The notes: generated by a model from the letters alone, not told the origin. Positions 17,323 to 25,897 are shown, counted from the stretch's first letter. The stretch: DNA of 64,000 bases from Alloalcanivorax xiamenensis (GCF_009846745.1 NZ_AQPF01000004.1:124001-188000), one strand, 5' to 3'. A program made the numbers and translations.

Positions 17323-18708
17323 ATGACCCAGGCGAATCAGGAAGAAGGCGAGAGCCCCGCGGCGCTGTTCGCCATGTCACGAAAAATTCAGGCGTGGCTG
17401 GACATCGAAGTGGCGCTGGCCCGCGGTCAGGCGGATCTGGGCATGATTCCGGCATCGGCCGCGGAGGAAATCGCGCGTAAAGGCCATCTGCATTGTATTG
17501 ATCAGAGCCTGCTGCTGAAGGACATGGCGCGGACCAAAGCGCCGATCGTCTCTCTGGTGCGTTTCCTGTCCGCGGCCTGTGATGGCGATGCCGGAGATTA
17601 TGTGCATTGGGGAGCCACCACGCAGAATGTCATGCAGGCCGGGGAAATATTGCTGATGCGCGAAGCGCATCGCCGCTTGCTCAGGCTCCTGGCCACCAGT
17701 CTGGATTCCCTGGCGGTGCTGGCCGATAACGGCGCCGCGCAAGCGATGGCCGGCCGTACCCAGCGCCGACACGCCTTGCCGATCACGTTCGGTTTCAAGG
17801 TGGCGACCTGGATCGATGAGCTGCTCCGGCACGAGGAGCGCCTGCGCGCCGCCGAGCCCAGAGTCTTCACCCTGGTGTTCGGTGGCGCGGTGGGAGCGAT
17901 GCACTCGTTTGGTGAAGAAGGGGAGGCGCTTGGTCGGCGCCTCGCCGAACAACTGGGTCTGGGATGCTTCGAGGTGCCGAGCCGTTCTGTGAACGACCAC
18001 ATGGTGGAGTATGTGTTGCTGCTGGCATTGCTGGCGGCGACCTGTTCCAAGATTGCTCAGGAGCTGTTTGTCCTGATGTCCGAGGAATATGGGGAGGTTT
18101 ACGAGGATCTGGGCGATCTGGTGGTGGGCAGCAGCACCATGCCGCAGAAGGTCAATCCCAAGATTTCCGTTGACGTCATCGCTGTCGCTGCTCAGTTGCG
18201 GGCCCAGGTCAGCCTGGCGCTGGAGGCGGTTCAGGTCAGCCATGAGGGCGACGCGGCTTCAAGCAAGATGTTGTACACCTCCCTGGAAACCGCCTGCCCC
18301 CTGGCGCTGGAAATGATGGCGTCGCTGGTGGAACTGCTGGACAAGCTTCGCATTGTCCCGGAAAAAATGCGGGAAAATCTGGCGCTGACGGGTGGCCTGA
18401 TCAACAGTGAAAATCTGATGATGGAACTGGCGCGCCATGGCATGGGGCGCCAGCGGGCCCATGATCTGGTGCACGCGGCATCGCTCGAGTCCCTGCGTGA
18501 TGGCCGTCCGTTGGACCAGGTTCTGGCGGAAGCGCCTGGTGTTGCCGGCGTGATTCAGGCGGAGCGGCTTGGCGCCGCTTTGCGGCCGGAACAGTATCTG
18601 GGCGATTGCGAGAAGCTGGCCCGGCAATTGGCCGGCCGGGCGCGCACCCAATCCAAGCGGATCCGCGCCCGAGTCAAAGGGCAGGAGGCGCCGGTCCGTG
18701 ACCGCTGA
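17323..18708 (+). CDS. Fumarase/aspartase-superfamily lyase (adenylosuccinate lyase / CMLE-like)
   Basis: A 461-residue enzyme. The superfamily signature SSTMPQKVNPK is intact (~residue 272), and VHWGATTQNVMQAG (~residues 91-104) is the conserved second region of the adenylosuccinate lyase/carboxymuconate cycloisomerase branch. TQRRHALPITFGFK supplies the third region. Members make or break C-N or C-O bonds of succinyl-type substrates, usually releasing fumarate. Purine genes are absent here and it closes the importer operon (22 bp after the hydrolase), so it is unlikely to be purB. A catabolic lyase for an imported amino-dicarboxylate-like compound is the best inference; the substrate is unproven. 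Confidence 0.85.
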   Translation: MTQANQEEGESPAALFAMSRKIQAWLDIEVALARGQADLGMIPASAAEEIARKGHLHCIDQSLLLKDMARTKAPIVSLVRFLSAACDGDAGDYVHWGATTQNVMQAGEILLMREAHRRLLRLLATSLDSLAVLADNGAAQAMAGRTQRRHALPITFGFKVATWIDELLRHEERLRAAEPRVFTLVFGGAVGAMHSFGEEGEALGRRLAEQLGLGCFEVPSRSVNDHMVEYVLLLALLAATCSKIAQELFVLMSEEYGEVYEDLGDLVVGSSTMPQKVNPKISVDVIAVAAQLRAQVSLALEAVQVSHEGDAASSKMLYTSLETACPLALEMMASLVELLDKLRIVPEKMRENLALTGGLINSENLMMELARHGMGRQRAHDLVHAASLESLRDGRPLDQVLAEAPGVAGVIQAERLGAALRPEQYLGDCEKLARQLAGRARTQSKRIRARVKGQEAPVRDR

Positions 18709-18758
18709 ATCCATGGCGGTGGCCAGTCTGCTGGCTTTGGGGGTATGAATTCGCGCTG

Positions 18759-18831
18759 TATTCGCTGCTGAAGCAGCTTCCCATCGGGGGATTACGACGC
18801 CGCTGTGGGAAGCTGGCTCGCCAGCGAATAC
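18759..18831. repeat. REP-like double-arm palindrome, copy 2
   Basis: The arms at 18759-18784 and 18803-18831 carry TATTCGCTGC...CAGCTTCCCA and CTGTGGGAAGCTGGC...AGCGAATAC, with a few mismatches between arms. It lies between the convergent ends of the lyase and SRPBCC genes. It is the most degenerate of the six copies. Confidence 0.75.
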
Positions 18832-18847
18832 GGTGTCCGCGCTGGAA

Positions 18848-19372
18848 TCAATTCATCGATAATTGCTTCCGGTAACAGGCTTCCAACTCAGTGTGCAATG
18901 CCCAGAATGACGGCGGTGTGGTCTCGTTCAGTTCCGCCACCAGAATAGCCAGATGAGTATGCCAACCCGTCGCCACGCTGGTTTTTTCGCTGTCGCTCAG
19001 GCGCTGATGAGTCACTCGCAGACGCACCTGATCGTCCTCGGGGGTCAGCTCAAAGGTCACTTCCGAGCCGCCTTCTCCCCAGGTGAATGCCAGAAGGCGC
19101 GGGGCCTCACAGCGGGTAACGGTGCCTTTCAGCACCGCGCCCTCGGCGTCGGCGTGGCGTTCAGGGGCGATGTCGCCGGGTTCCGACAGGTCATTATGGT
19201 GAAACTCCAGGGTGACCGAGCCGCCGGTGAACAGCCCCATGGGGCCGGCGGCCAGCCAGCGGGCGCGTTTCCCGGATTCGGTCAGATAGGCCCAGATCCG
19301 TTCCACAGGACCGGGCAGCAGCCGTTCCAGTGTCAGGGTATCGGGCCGGGTCAGCTTGGCGTGATCGTCCAT
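18848..19372 (-). CDS. SRPBCC / AHSA1-domain protein
   Basis: A 174-residue protein of the START/Bet v1-like superfamily. LERLLPGPVERIWAYLTE opens the AHSA1 fold, followed by KRARWLAAGPMG and a late TGWHTHLAILVAEL helix lining the hydrophobic cavity. Its start lies 39 bp after the ArsR stop. This ArsR-SRPBCC pairing is common, the SRPBCC protein being the regulated partner that may bind a hydrophobic ligand. The ligand is unknown. Confidence 0.85.
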   Translation of the reverse strand: MDDHAKLTRPDTLTLERLLPGPVERIWAYLTESGKRARWLAAGPMGLFTGGSVTLEFHHNDLSEPGDIAPERHADAEGAVLKGTVTRCEAPRLLAFTWGEGGSEVTFELTPEDDQVRLRVTHQRLSDSEKTSVATGWHTHLAILVAELNETTPPSFWALHTELEACYRKQLSMN

Positions 19373-19411
19373 GGTGTTCTCCTTAAAGGCCGTTCTTGGT
19401 CGGGTTGAAGA

Positions 19412-19741
19412 TCAATCACTCTGGCGCAGGGCTTGCTCCAGAGCGTCCAGCCGTTCATTCCAGAACGCCTGATAGTCGCGCAGCCAGTCCATGGCCCCCG
19501 CCATGGGCCCGGCGTTCAATCGGCAGACGTGGACGCGCCCTTGCCTTTCCCGGGTCAGCAATCCCGCCTGTTCCAGCGCCTTGATGTGCTTCGAGGCACC
19601 GGCCAGGCTCATCGAGAAGGGCGCCGCCAGCTCTCCCACCTTGCGCTCGCCATCCGCGAGCAGTGCCAGCATGGCGCGGCGGGTGGGGTCGGCCAGGGCC
19701 TGGAAAACGGCATCAAGGGTATCGGATTTATTGTTAACCAT
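19412..19741 (-). CDS. ArsR-family winged-helix repressor
   Basis: A 109-residue regulator. It has DAVFQALADPTRRAMLALLA, GERKVGELAAPFSMSLAGAS and recognition helix KHIKALEQAGLLTRERQGR. The metal-binding cysteine box of ArsR/SmtB is absent, so this is the non-metal subgroup usually paired with SRPBCC proteins. The ATG (19739-19741) lies inside an AACC-N4-GGTT dyad and almost at the predicted transcription start, with no Shine-Dalgarno, so it appears leaderless. A TTG at 19777 would add 12 residues but falls in the -35 box. Autoregulation is very likely. Confidence 0.88.
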   Translation of the reverse strand: MVNNKSDTLDAVFQALADPTRRAMLALLADGERKVGELAAPFSMSLAGASKHIKALEQAGLLTRERQGRVHVCRLNAGPMAGAMDWLRDYQAFWNERLDALEQALRQSD

Positions 19742-19787
19742 GTGGTTGAATTTAAGGGTGATCTTTTTTATTGTCAACCAAAAGGTT
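19736..19787 (-). promoter_or_regulatory. ArsR-SRPBCC promoter with two operator dyads
   Basis: On the reverse strand TTGACA (19777-19772), 17 nt, then TAAATT (19754-19749) make a near-consensus sigma-70 promoter. Two dyads, AACC-ATGT-GGTT (19736-19747) and AACC-AAAA-GGTT (19776-19787), have centres 40 bp apart. One covers the ATG/start region and the other the -35. This is a classic double-operator repressor layout. Confidence 0.7.
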
Positions 19788-20418
19788 AATTATTTTCCCG
19801 GGAATGTTGGCCGCTAAGGGGCGTATCGCAGATTGCCGGCAGTGCCTTGAGCTGGCGCATCAGGCCGTCGGCGGTGAGGGCCCCGCGTATTGGCGCTCCG
19901 GCTTGCCGCAGCCGTTGCGAGCTCCAGCGATTGCAGGTGCGGCCGAGCCAGAAGGTGCCCTCGGCATGGAAGAACAGGCTGGCGCCATACAAACCGGGGC
20001 CCACCGTCCGCACTGTTCCGTCCGCGTTCCGTCGAAAGTCCGCCGCCAGTGCCCGGGTCAGTTGGTGCCAGTGATCCGATGATGGGCACAGCGCCGCCAG
20101 GTCCTTGTGCGGCAATTGTGACGGATGTCGCTCCAGGGCCACCACGTGCAGCACGCTGTCGGTGGGCCAGAACAGCGCTTTTAACAGACGCGGGGCACTG
20201 TTGTCGTGTTGATAGAAATCGGTGTCGCCCCAGCCGAACTCGTAATAACGGCTGTCTGGCAGATGGTCGCGCAGAAACCGCAGGTCAGGGACGAGTTTGT
20301 CGGCGGGTATCACCAGTCCGGTATGCCAACGGTGCCGTACCACCAGCAAAGGTTCTTCGTGGTCGGCGTGGGCCGGCACAGCGAGGATCAACACTGCAAT
20401 CGCCAACAACCATTTCAT
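19786..20418 (-). CDS. DUF2459 family exported protein
   Basis: A 210-residue protein with an N-terminal signal peptide (MKWLLAIAVLILAVPAHA). The DUF2459 pattern is visible: VVRHRWHTGLVIPAD, YEFGWGDTDFYQ, LHVVALERHPSQLP and FWLGRTCNRWSSQRL. The conserved His, Asp and Cys suggest a periplasmic enzyme, but no activity is established. The ATG at 20418 has GGGGAUGA upstream. The final codons overlap the second ArsR operator. It is divergent from nhaD. Confidence 0.8.
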   Translation of the reverse strand: MKWLLAIAVLILAVPAHADHEEPLLVVRHRWHTGLVIPADKLVPDLRFLRDHLPDSRYYEFGWGDTDFYQHDNSAPRLLKALFWPTDSVLHVVALERHPSQLPHKDLAALCPSSDHWHQLTRALAADFRRNADGTVRTVGPGLYGASLFFHAEGTFWLGRTCNRWSSQRLRQAGAPIRGALTADGLMRQLKALPAICDTPLSGQHSRENN

Positions 20419-20456
20419 CAGTTCATCCCCGTCCGGGGCCGTGGACGTGGTGGCGG

Positions 20457-20471
20457 GTTCCGTTACGGAAC
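20457..20471. promoter_or_regulatory. 15-bp palindrome in the DUF2459-nhaD divergent region
   Basis: GTTCCGT-T-ACGGAAC is perfectly symmetric. It lies 39 bp upstream of the DUF2459 start and 92 bp upstream of nhaD. It is a plausible operator for an unidentified dimeric regulator. Confidence 0.4.
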
Positions 20472-20562
20472 GTTCCCATATCAATACTGGAATGCGTCAA
20501 TCCATGGTAGCATCGCCCCGCTTTGTTTCCGTGCGCGTATCTCTGATTCAGAAAGGCTTGTC

Positions 20563-22044
20563 ATGTTGAGACCTCTGGACATCTCCCAATATCGATTTCT
20601 TCCCGGCGGAGCAGGCCGGATCCTGTTCGCCATCCTGGCTCTGCTGTTTGCTCCCGGTGCCCTGGCCGCTACTGGCGGCCTTGACCTGACCGGCTCGGTG
20701 GCCGGGTTCGTTGCCCTCACCATCTTCGTCCTCGCCTATGCCCTGGTGATGGCGGAGGAAAAGCTGCACATGCGCAAGTCCAAGCCGGTATTGGTGGCCG
20801 CCGGTATTATCTGGGCGTTGATCGGCTGGGTTTACGTCCAGTCCGGCATGCCCGATGAGGCCGAGCATGCGTTCCGCCACACCCTGCTCGAGTTCACCGA
20901 ACTGATGCTGTTCCTGCTGGTGGCGATGACCTATATCAACGCCATGGACGAGCGCCGGGTGTTTGATGCGTTGCGTGCCTGGATGGTGCGCAAGGGCTTC
21001 AGCTACCGGCAGCTGTTCTGGATCACCGGCATCCTGGCCTTTCTGATCTCGCCGGTGGCCGACAACCTGACCACCGCGCTGTTGATGTGCGCGGTGGTGA
21101 CCAAGGTGGCGGAAGGGGACAAACCTTTCATCAATGTGGCTTGTATCAATATTGTGGTGGCCGCCAACGCCGGTGGCGCCTTCAGTCCGTTCGGCGATAT
21201 CACCACCCTGATGGTGTGGCAGGCGGGCCTGATTCACTTCACCGAATTCTTCGAGCTGTTGATCCCGTCGCTGATCAACTATCTGATCCCGGCGGTGGTG
21301 ATGAGCCTGTTCATCAAAAGCCACAAGCCTGGCGGCGTGAAGGAAGAGGTCGAGCTCAAGCGCGGCGCCCGCCGTATCATCGCCCTGTTCCTGCTCACCG
21401 TGGCCACCGCGGTGGCTTGTCACTCCGTGCTGCATCTGCCGCCGGTGCTGGGGATGATGACCGGTCTGGGGTATCTGCAGTTCTTCGGTTATTTCTTGCG
21501 CCGGACCCTGCCGCGTTCCCTGGAGAAAAAACGCCGCCATTACTTGCGCCGGGGTGACGAGAAGCGCCTGTCGCAGCTGGGCAGCATCGTGCCATTCGAT
21601 GTGTTCAACCGGGTGGCGCGGGCCGAGTGGGACACCCTGCTGTTCTTCTACGGCGTGGTGATGTGCGTGGGCGGCCTGGGTTTCATGGGCTACCTGGGCA
21701 TGTTGTCCGAAGCACTTTACACCGGCTGGAACGCGACCTGGGCCAATATTGCCCTGGGTATCATTTCCGCGGTGGTGGATAACATTCCGGTGATGTTCGC
21801 GGTGCTGACCATGGAACCGGAAATGTCCCATGGCCACTGGCTGCTGATCACTCTCACCGCCGGCGTCGGTGGCAGCCTGCTGTCCATCGGTTCCGCCGCC
21901 GGGGTGGCGCTGATGGGGCAGGCGCGTGGCCTTTATACTTTCATGGGGCACCTGAAGTGGAGCCCGGTGATTGCTCTGGGCTACGCCGCCAGCGTGGTTG
22001 CCCACCTGTGGATCAATGCGGAAAGCTTCACCGTTTTCAATTAA
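20563..22044 (+). CDS. nhaD: Na+/H+ antiporter NhaD
   Basis: A 493-residue integral membrane antiporter with a cleavable-looking N-terminal segment followed by about 12 TM helices. NhaD-type features are SPVADNLTTALLMCAVV (buried Asp-Asn), NIVVAANAGGAFSPFGDIT and SAVVDNIPVMFAVLTME, all part of the ion-transporter superfamily signature. NhaD exchanges Na+ or Li+ for H+ at alkaline pH, which suits a marine or halotolerant host. The ATG at 20563 follows GAAAGG. The start given by the open frame alone is 119 codons further upstream and overlaps the divergent gene, so it is rejected. Confidence 0.93.
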   Translation: MLRPLDISQYRFLPGGAGRILFAILALLFAPGALAATGGLDLTGSVAGFVALTIFVLAYALVMAEEKLHMRKSKPVLVAAGIIWALIGWVYVQSGMPDEAEHAFRHTLLEFTELMLFLLVAMTYINAMDERRVFDALRAWMVRKGFSYRQLFWITGILAFLISPVADNLTTALLMCAVVTKVAEGDKPFINVACINIVVAANAGGAFSPFGDITTLMVWQAGLIHFTEFFELLIPSLINYLIPAVVMSLFIKSHKPGGVKEEVELKRGARRIIALFLLTVATAVACHSVLHLPPVLGMMTGLGYLQFFGYFLRRTLPRSLEKKRRHYLRRGDEKRLSQLGSIVPFDVFNRVARAEWDTLLFFYGVVMCVGGLGFMGYLGMLSEALYTGWNATWANIALGIISAVVDNIPVMFAVLTMEPEMSHGHWLLITLTAGVGGSLLSIGSAAGVALMGQARGLYTFMGHLKWSPVIALGYAASVVAHLWINAESFTVFN

Positions 22045-22067
22045 TTGAAGTCCTTCTCGCCGGAATC

Positions 22068-22095
22068 GCGGCCCTTGTTCCAGACCAAGGGCCGC
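22068..22095. terminator. Bidirectional hairpin between nhaD and the PepSY gene
   Basis: GCGGCCCTTG (22068-22077) pairs perfectly with 22086-22095 around an 8-nt loop, in the 87-bp gap between convergent genes. Confidence 0.65.
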
Positions 22096-22131
22096 TCTTC
22101 GGGGGATTCCCACAGCGGCTGCCCGGCATGG

Positions 22132-23451
22132 TCAGCGCCGCTTCACCATCGCCCATCCGATCATCACCACCGGCACCGCCAATCCCACCCACGACACCAC
22201 GTCCAGGACACCGTCTCCCAGCAGCGCCGCGATCAGGCCGATCAGGCTGGTGAGGGCGATCATTGCTGGCACCGCGAAGATGCGCGCCGGCGTATTATGG
22301 CGCCGCTTGGGTGACAGCCGGCTCATGAGGCGCCTCCCGTAGGGGGTGCTTGTGTCTGGCGGTGCGCGGCGCCAGCGACGGGGGAGCGGGTAAAGGCCGC
22401 TGATTAGCACGACGATGGTGATCACGTCGAGCAGCGACCAGAGGATTTTCAGCGGCAAACCGCCATAGTCACCGAAATGCAGCGGTCCGGACAGCGCCAG
22501 GGTCTTGTTGTACCAGGGCATCTCACGCATGGCCGCGAACGCTCCGGTGCGGGCGTCCACCAGCGCTGGCGTGACGATGTGAGAAGTCAGCGCTGTGTTG
22601 CCGTGCAGAAACACCGCGTAATGGTAATCCGTGGACCAGTCGCCGCCGGGGAAGGCCACGAACTGCAAGGTCATATCCGCAGCCGCCTGCCGAGCCTGGG
22701 CCACCGCGTCGTCCAGCGATGCCATTTGTTCCGGCGTGGGTACGGCGGCGCCCTGGTAGCCGGCGGTGAGGTCGGCCAGGGACTGATTCTTCCAGGTTTC
22801 CAGGATCGGATTGGCGAGTGTGTTGACCACACCGGTGAGGCCCACCACGGTGAGCCAGGCCACGGTGACGATACCGAGCAGATTGTGATAGTCCAGCCAT
22901 TTGAGCCGTTTTGAGCGCTTGGTCCGCAGCGTGCCGAAGTCCAGCTTGCGCATGAACGGAGCGTAGAGCACCACGCCAGAAACGATGGCGAGCACCAGCA
23001 GCAAGCCCATGGCGCCGAGGAACAGCATGCCGGGCAGGCCGAGGAACATATCGGTGTGCAACTGCAGAATGAAGTCCATGACGCCGCCTTCGTGCCCCGG
23101 TACCAACTCGCCGCTGGTGCGATCGAAGGAAGCGAAGTGCATGTCGCCGGCGGCGGCGTCCGGGGTCGGGCCGGTGGTGACATTGACCACCGGCCGGTCG
23201 ATGTCGAAGCTCATGAACAGGGGCACTTCGTCTGGCCGCTGGGCCAGCGCCGCGTCCAGCATCCGGTCCAGGGACAGCATCGGTCCCTCGGGATGGGCCG
23301 GTTGCCAGTCATCACTGTCCGTCAGGGCGTCGATTTCATCATGAAAAATCAACGGCAGGCCGGTGAGGCACAGCATCAGCATGAAGGCGGTGCAAATCAG
23401 GCTGGTCCACTTGTGGATGGCGGACCAGAGCGTCAGGGTTTTCTTTTTCAT
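22132..23451 (-). CDS. PepSY-domain transmembrane protein (iron-siderophore reductase-like)
   Basis: A 439-residue inner-membrane protein of the PepSY_TM family. TM1 follows WSAIHKWTSLICTAFMLMLC, a periplasmic domain (~40-150) precedes TM2 (MLFLGAMGLLLVLAIVSGVV), then LDYHNLLGIVTVAWLTVVG and a second PepSY-like region. Histidines in the helices (H13, H in DYHN and LHFGDYGG) suit haem or metal ligation. Members next to TonB receptors are thought to reduce imported ferric siderophores. It starts 58 bp after the receptor stop and shares its Fur-controlled promoter. Confidence 0.85.
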   Translation of the reverse strand: MKKKTLTLWSAIHKWTSLICTAFMLMLCLTGLPLIFHDEIDALTDSDDWQPAHPEGPMLSLDRMLDAALAQRPDEVPLFMSFDIDRPVVNVTTGPTPDAAAGDMHFASFDRTSGELVPGHEGGVMDFILQLHTDMFLGLPGMLFLGAMGLLLVLAIVSGVVLYAPFMRKLDFGTLRTKRSKRLKWLDYHNLLGIVTVAWLTVVGLTGVVNTLANPILETWKNQSLADLTAGYQGAAVPTPEQMASLDDAVAQARQAAADMTLQFVAFPGGDWSTDYHYAVFLHGNTALTSHIVTPALVDARTGAFAAMREMPWYNKTLALSGPLHFGDYGGLPLKILWSLLDVITIVVLISGLYPLPRRWRRAPPDTSTPYGRRLMSRLSPKRRHNTPARIFAVPAMIALTSLIGLIAALLGDGVLDVVSWVGLAVPVVMIGWAMVKRR

Positions 23452-23509
23452 AACGGGGAACTGCCTGGGCGCCCCGCAGCGGGGCACCTGGGTGTCGGGT
23501 CAGGGGAGC

Positions 23510-25699
23510 TTAATAGTTCAAGGTTGCTGACACCAGGACGGTGCGAGGCGCTCCGATGGTCAGATAGCCGGCACCTGGAAAACCGCCAGCGGAAGCCCAA
23601 TAGTCCTCGCCGGTGACGTTCTCCACCCGTCCGCGCAGGGTCAGGAACATGGAATCATTGAGAGCGATCAGGTAACGGGCGCCCAGATCCAGCCGGGTCC
23701 AGGCATCCACTTTCTGGGTGTTGGCTTCGTCCGCGTACTGCGAGCTGGTGTAGATCACCCGGCCATCCAACGCCAGATCCGGTAGCTGAGGCACCCGATA
23801 TTCCAGGTTCAGGTTGGCCTGGGTTTCCGGTGAGCCAATGGCGTCGTTCCCGTCCACATCCGCGTCCAGGAAGCTGACGCCACCGAGCACGGTGAGGTCA
23901 CGGGTGAGGTTGCCGTAGGCCATCAATTCAACGCCGGTGTTTTCCTGGTGGCCGACGATCTTGTAAACATCATCGGAATTCAAGCCTGCTATGGGGGTAC
24001 GGCTACGGAAAACCGTGAGGCTGCCTCCCAGCTGTCCTCGGTCAAACTTAACGCCCACTTCACTCTGTTTAGTCTCGAACGGTTCCAGAGCTTCGCCTGC
24101 GTTGATTACGGGATCTCCATTGGAAGTCTGGGCGGGTGCTCTCTTACCTTTGGTCAGTCCTTCTATGTAGCTTGCATACAGCGACACGGATGGTGTGAGC
24201 TTATACAACAGGCCCGCTGATGGGGTAAACGCATTGTCATCGTAGCTGGCGGCACCGAGGCGATCACCGGAGTCGTAGTCGTAGCTATAGTCCTTCAGTG
24301 TTTGATAACGTCCGCCGAGGGTCACCAACAGGCGGTCGTTCAGCATGGATAGCTGGTCGGAGATGGCGATACTTTGGAAACGGGTCTTGATGGTGCGGCC
24401 AGGGCTGTCGAGATTACCGCCACTGTACGCGTTAGCAAGGGGGCGCGGGACATCTTCAGGAGAGTATAGATTGCCGGTGACGCTGGCCGATGACATGGCG
24501 TAGGCGTTATCCGCTTCCAGTTCATAAGTGGAGCCCGAAACGCTGACGGCATGCTTGATCGGCCCGGTATCGAAAGTGAAGCGCACTCCAGTTTCACCTG
24601 TGATCACACTGTCTTCCCGAGCCGTATCGAAGCGGCTGGCGGTGTAGTTGCCGCTGGCATCGTCGACGGTTGGATTGGCGAATATGGAATCTTCTTTACT
24701 TTCCCGAGCCCCAAACGCCGCCCAGCCGGTAATGTTATCGGTGAAGTCATACTCCGCGCGCAAGGTGCCGAACAGATCATTGGAATCCGAGTAAGTCCAG
24801 GACTGGCCGAGGGATTCGTCGGCGTCCGGGGCATCCAGAATCGGTACACCAGGGGCGAAGGTGATATTCGGTTGCCCACCGTCGATACGGTGCTTCTGGA
24901 AACCCAGGTCGGCGGAGACGCGCAGGGCGTCACCGCGATAATCCAGGCCGATGTGGGCCATGGACAGCTCCGATTCCTCACCATCCACGGCGGTGTCGCC
25001 GTCGCGGCGGGCGGCGTTCACGCGAATACCGAAGCGGCCGTCGTCGGAGCGGTTGGCGACGTCGGCGGCGATCATGGCCTGGCCACCGCTCTGGGCGCCC
25101 AGAGTGAGCTGGTTGATCGGTTCGTTGGGCGCGCGTTTGGGCAGCACGTTGACACCGCCGCCGAGACCGCTGCCACCGGGGGCGGCGCCTTTCAGGAAGG
25201 TGTTGGCGCCCCGGAACACCTGCACCCGCTCGACGAATTCCGAGGCCAGATATTGTCGCGGCAGCAACCCGTACAGGCCGTTGTAGGTCATGTCATCGGA
25301 ATACACCGGCAGGCCGCGCACCATATACAGCTGCTGGTAGTTGCCGAAGCCCCGGGCCACCCGCACCGCCGGATCATTGAGCAGTATCTCGCCGACACTG
25401 GCGGCCTGCTGGTCCTCGATCAACTGCTCGGTGTAGCTGGTGAAGCTGTATGGGGTCTCCATAACCGACTGGTTGCCGAGAATGCCGACGGAGCCGCCTT
25501 CCGCCACCTGGCCGCCGGCATAGGCTTTGCTCAGGCCACCGGCGGAGGCGTCGGCGCTGGATTGCACCTCCACCGGCGCCAGCTGATACGGCTCGGTGTC
25601 ATCTTCTTCCCCGGAGGTTTGCGCCTGTGCGGTGGGGAAGGCGCCGATGGCAAGCAGGGATAATGAGAGAGAGGAAAGCCGCAAAGTGATTGGTCGCAT
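23510..25699 (-). CDS. TonB-dependent siderophore receptor
   Basis: A 729-residue outer-membrane receptor with a signal peptide (SLSLSLLAIGAFPTAQAQ), then a TonB-box-like start (YQLAPVEVQSSA), a plug domain (TPYSFTSYTEQLIEDQQAAS to VNVLPKRAP) and a 22-strand barrel ending TVLVSATLNY. The plug holds RGLPVYSDDMTYNGLYGLLP and VFRGANTFLKGAAPGGSGLG, typical of siderophore receptors. The siderophore cannot be assigned. It is preceded by a Fur-like box overlapping a TGNTACAAT promoter and followed by the PepSY gene. Confidence 0.92.
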   Translation of the reverse strand: MRPITLRLSSLSLSLLAIGAFPTAQAQTSGEEDDTEPYQLAPVEVQSSADASAGGLSKAYAGGQVAEGGSVGILGNQSVMETPYSFTSYTEQLIEDQQAASVGEILLNDPAVRVARGFGNYQQLYMVRGLPVYSDDMTYNGLYGLLPRQYLASEFVERVQVFRGANTFLKGAAPGGSGLGGGVNVLPKRAPNEPINQLTLGAQSGGQAMIAADVANRSDDGRFGIRVNAARRDGDTAVDGEESELSMAHIGLDYRGDALRVSADLGFQKHRIDGGQPNITFAPGVPILDAPDADESLGQSWTYSDSNDLFGTLRAEYDFTDNITGWAAFGARESKEDSIFANPTVDDASGNYTASRFDTAREDSVITGETGVRFTFDTGPIKHAVSVSGSTYELEADNAYAMSSASVTGNLYSPEDVPRPLANAYSGGNLDSPGRTIKTRFQSIAISDQLSMLNDRLLVTLGGRYQTLKDYSYDYDSGDRLGAASYDDNAFTPSAGLLYKLTPSVSLYASYIEGLTKGKRAPAQTSNGDPVINAGEALEPFETKQSEVGVKFDRGQLGGSLTVFRSRTPIAGLNSDDVYKIVGHQENTGVELMAYGNLTRDLTVLGGVSFLDADVDGNDAIGSPETQANLNLEYRVPQLPDLALDGRVIYTSSQYADEANTQKVDAWTRLDLGARYLIALNDSMFLTLRGRVENVTGEDYWASAGGFPGAGYLTIGAPRTVLVSATLNY

Positions 25700-25740
25700 G
25701 GTGATCCCCGTTATGGTTGGTTACCCGGGTGGGCAGGGGA

Positions 25741-25768
25741 ATTGTAGCAATAATGAGAATGGTTTGCT
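25741..25768 (-). promoter_or_regulatory. Promoter and Fur-like box of the TonB receptor/PepSY operon
   Basis: On the reverse strand TGCTACAAT gives an extended -10 (TACAAT at 25746-25741). The region AATAATGAGAATGGTTTGC (plus strand, 25750-25768) overlaps it. The left half matches the Fur consensus well, the right half weakly. Confidence 0.55.
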
Positions 25769-25824
25769 TTGGTGGCGAGCCGGTCACCAACAATATCGCC
25801 GTTGCTGGAGCACGGGTGTCCCGT

Positions 25825-25897
25825 AATTCGCTGGCAAGCCAGCTTCCCACAGAGGAACCACGAAGCCGCTGTGGGAGCTGCCTTGGCGGCGAATATT
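25825..25897. repeat. REP-like double-arm palindrome, copy 3
   Basis: The arms are 25826-25852 (ATTCGCTGGCAAGCCAGC..CCCACAG) and 25868-25897 (GCTGTGGGAGCTGCC..GGCGAATATT). The two arms carry different inner words. It is the only copy not at a convergent junction: it lies between pfp and the TonB receptor gene, which point the same way. Confidence 0.75.

Noticed and set aside
17323..18708. Calling the lyase purB or pcaB
   Set aside because: It has the superfamily signature but sits in an importer operon without purine or protocatechuate genes; naming it would overstate the evidence.
18709..18847. Search for a tRNA or attachment site at the end of the 7-19 kb island
   Set aside because: Only a REP-like element is present; no tRNA, integrase or direct repeat supports a genomic-island boundary.
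20206..20562. Extended nhaD start
   Set aside because: The extra 119 codons overlap the divergent DUF2459 gene and precede the conserved NhaD N-terminus.
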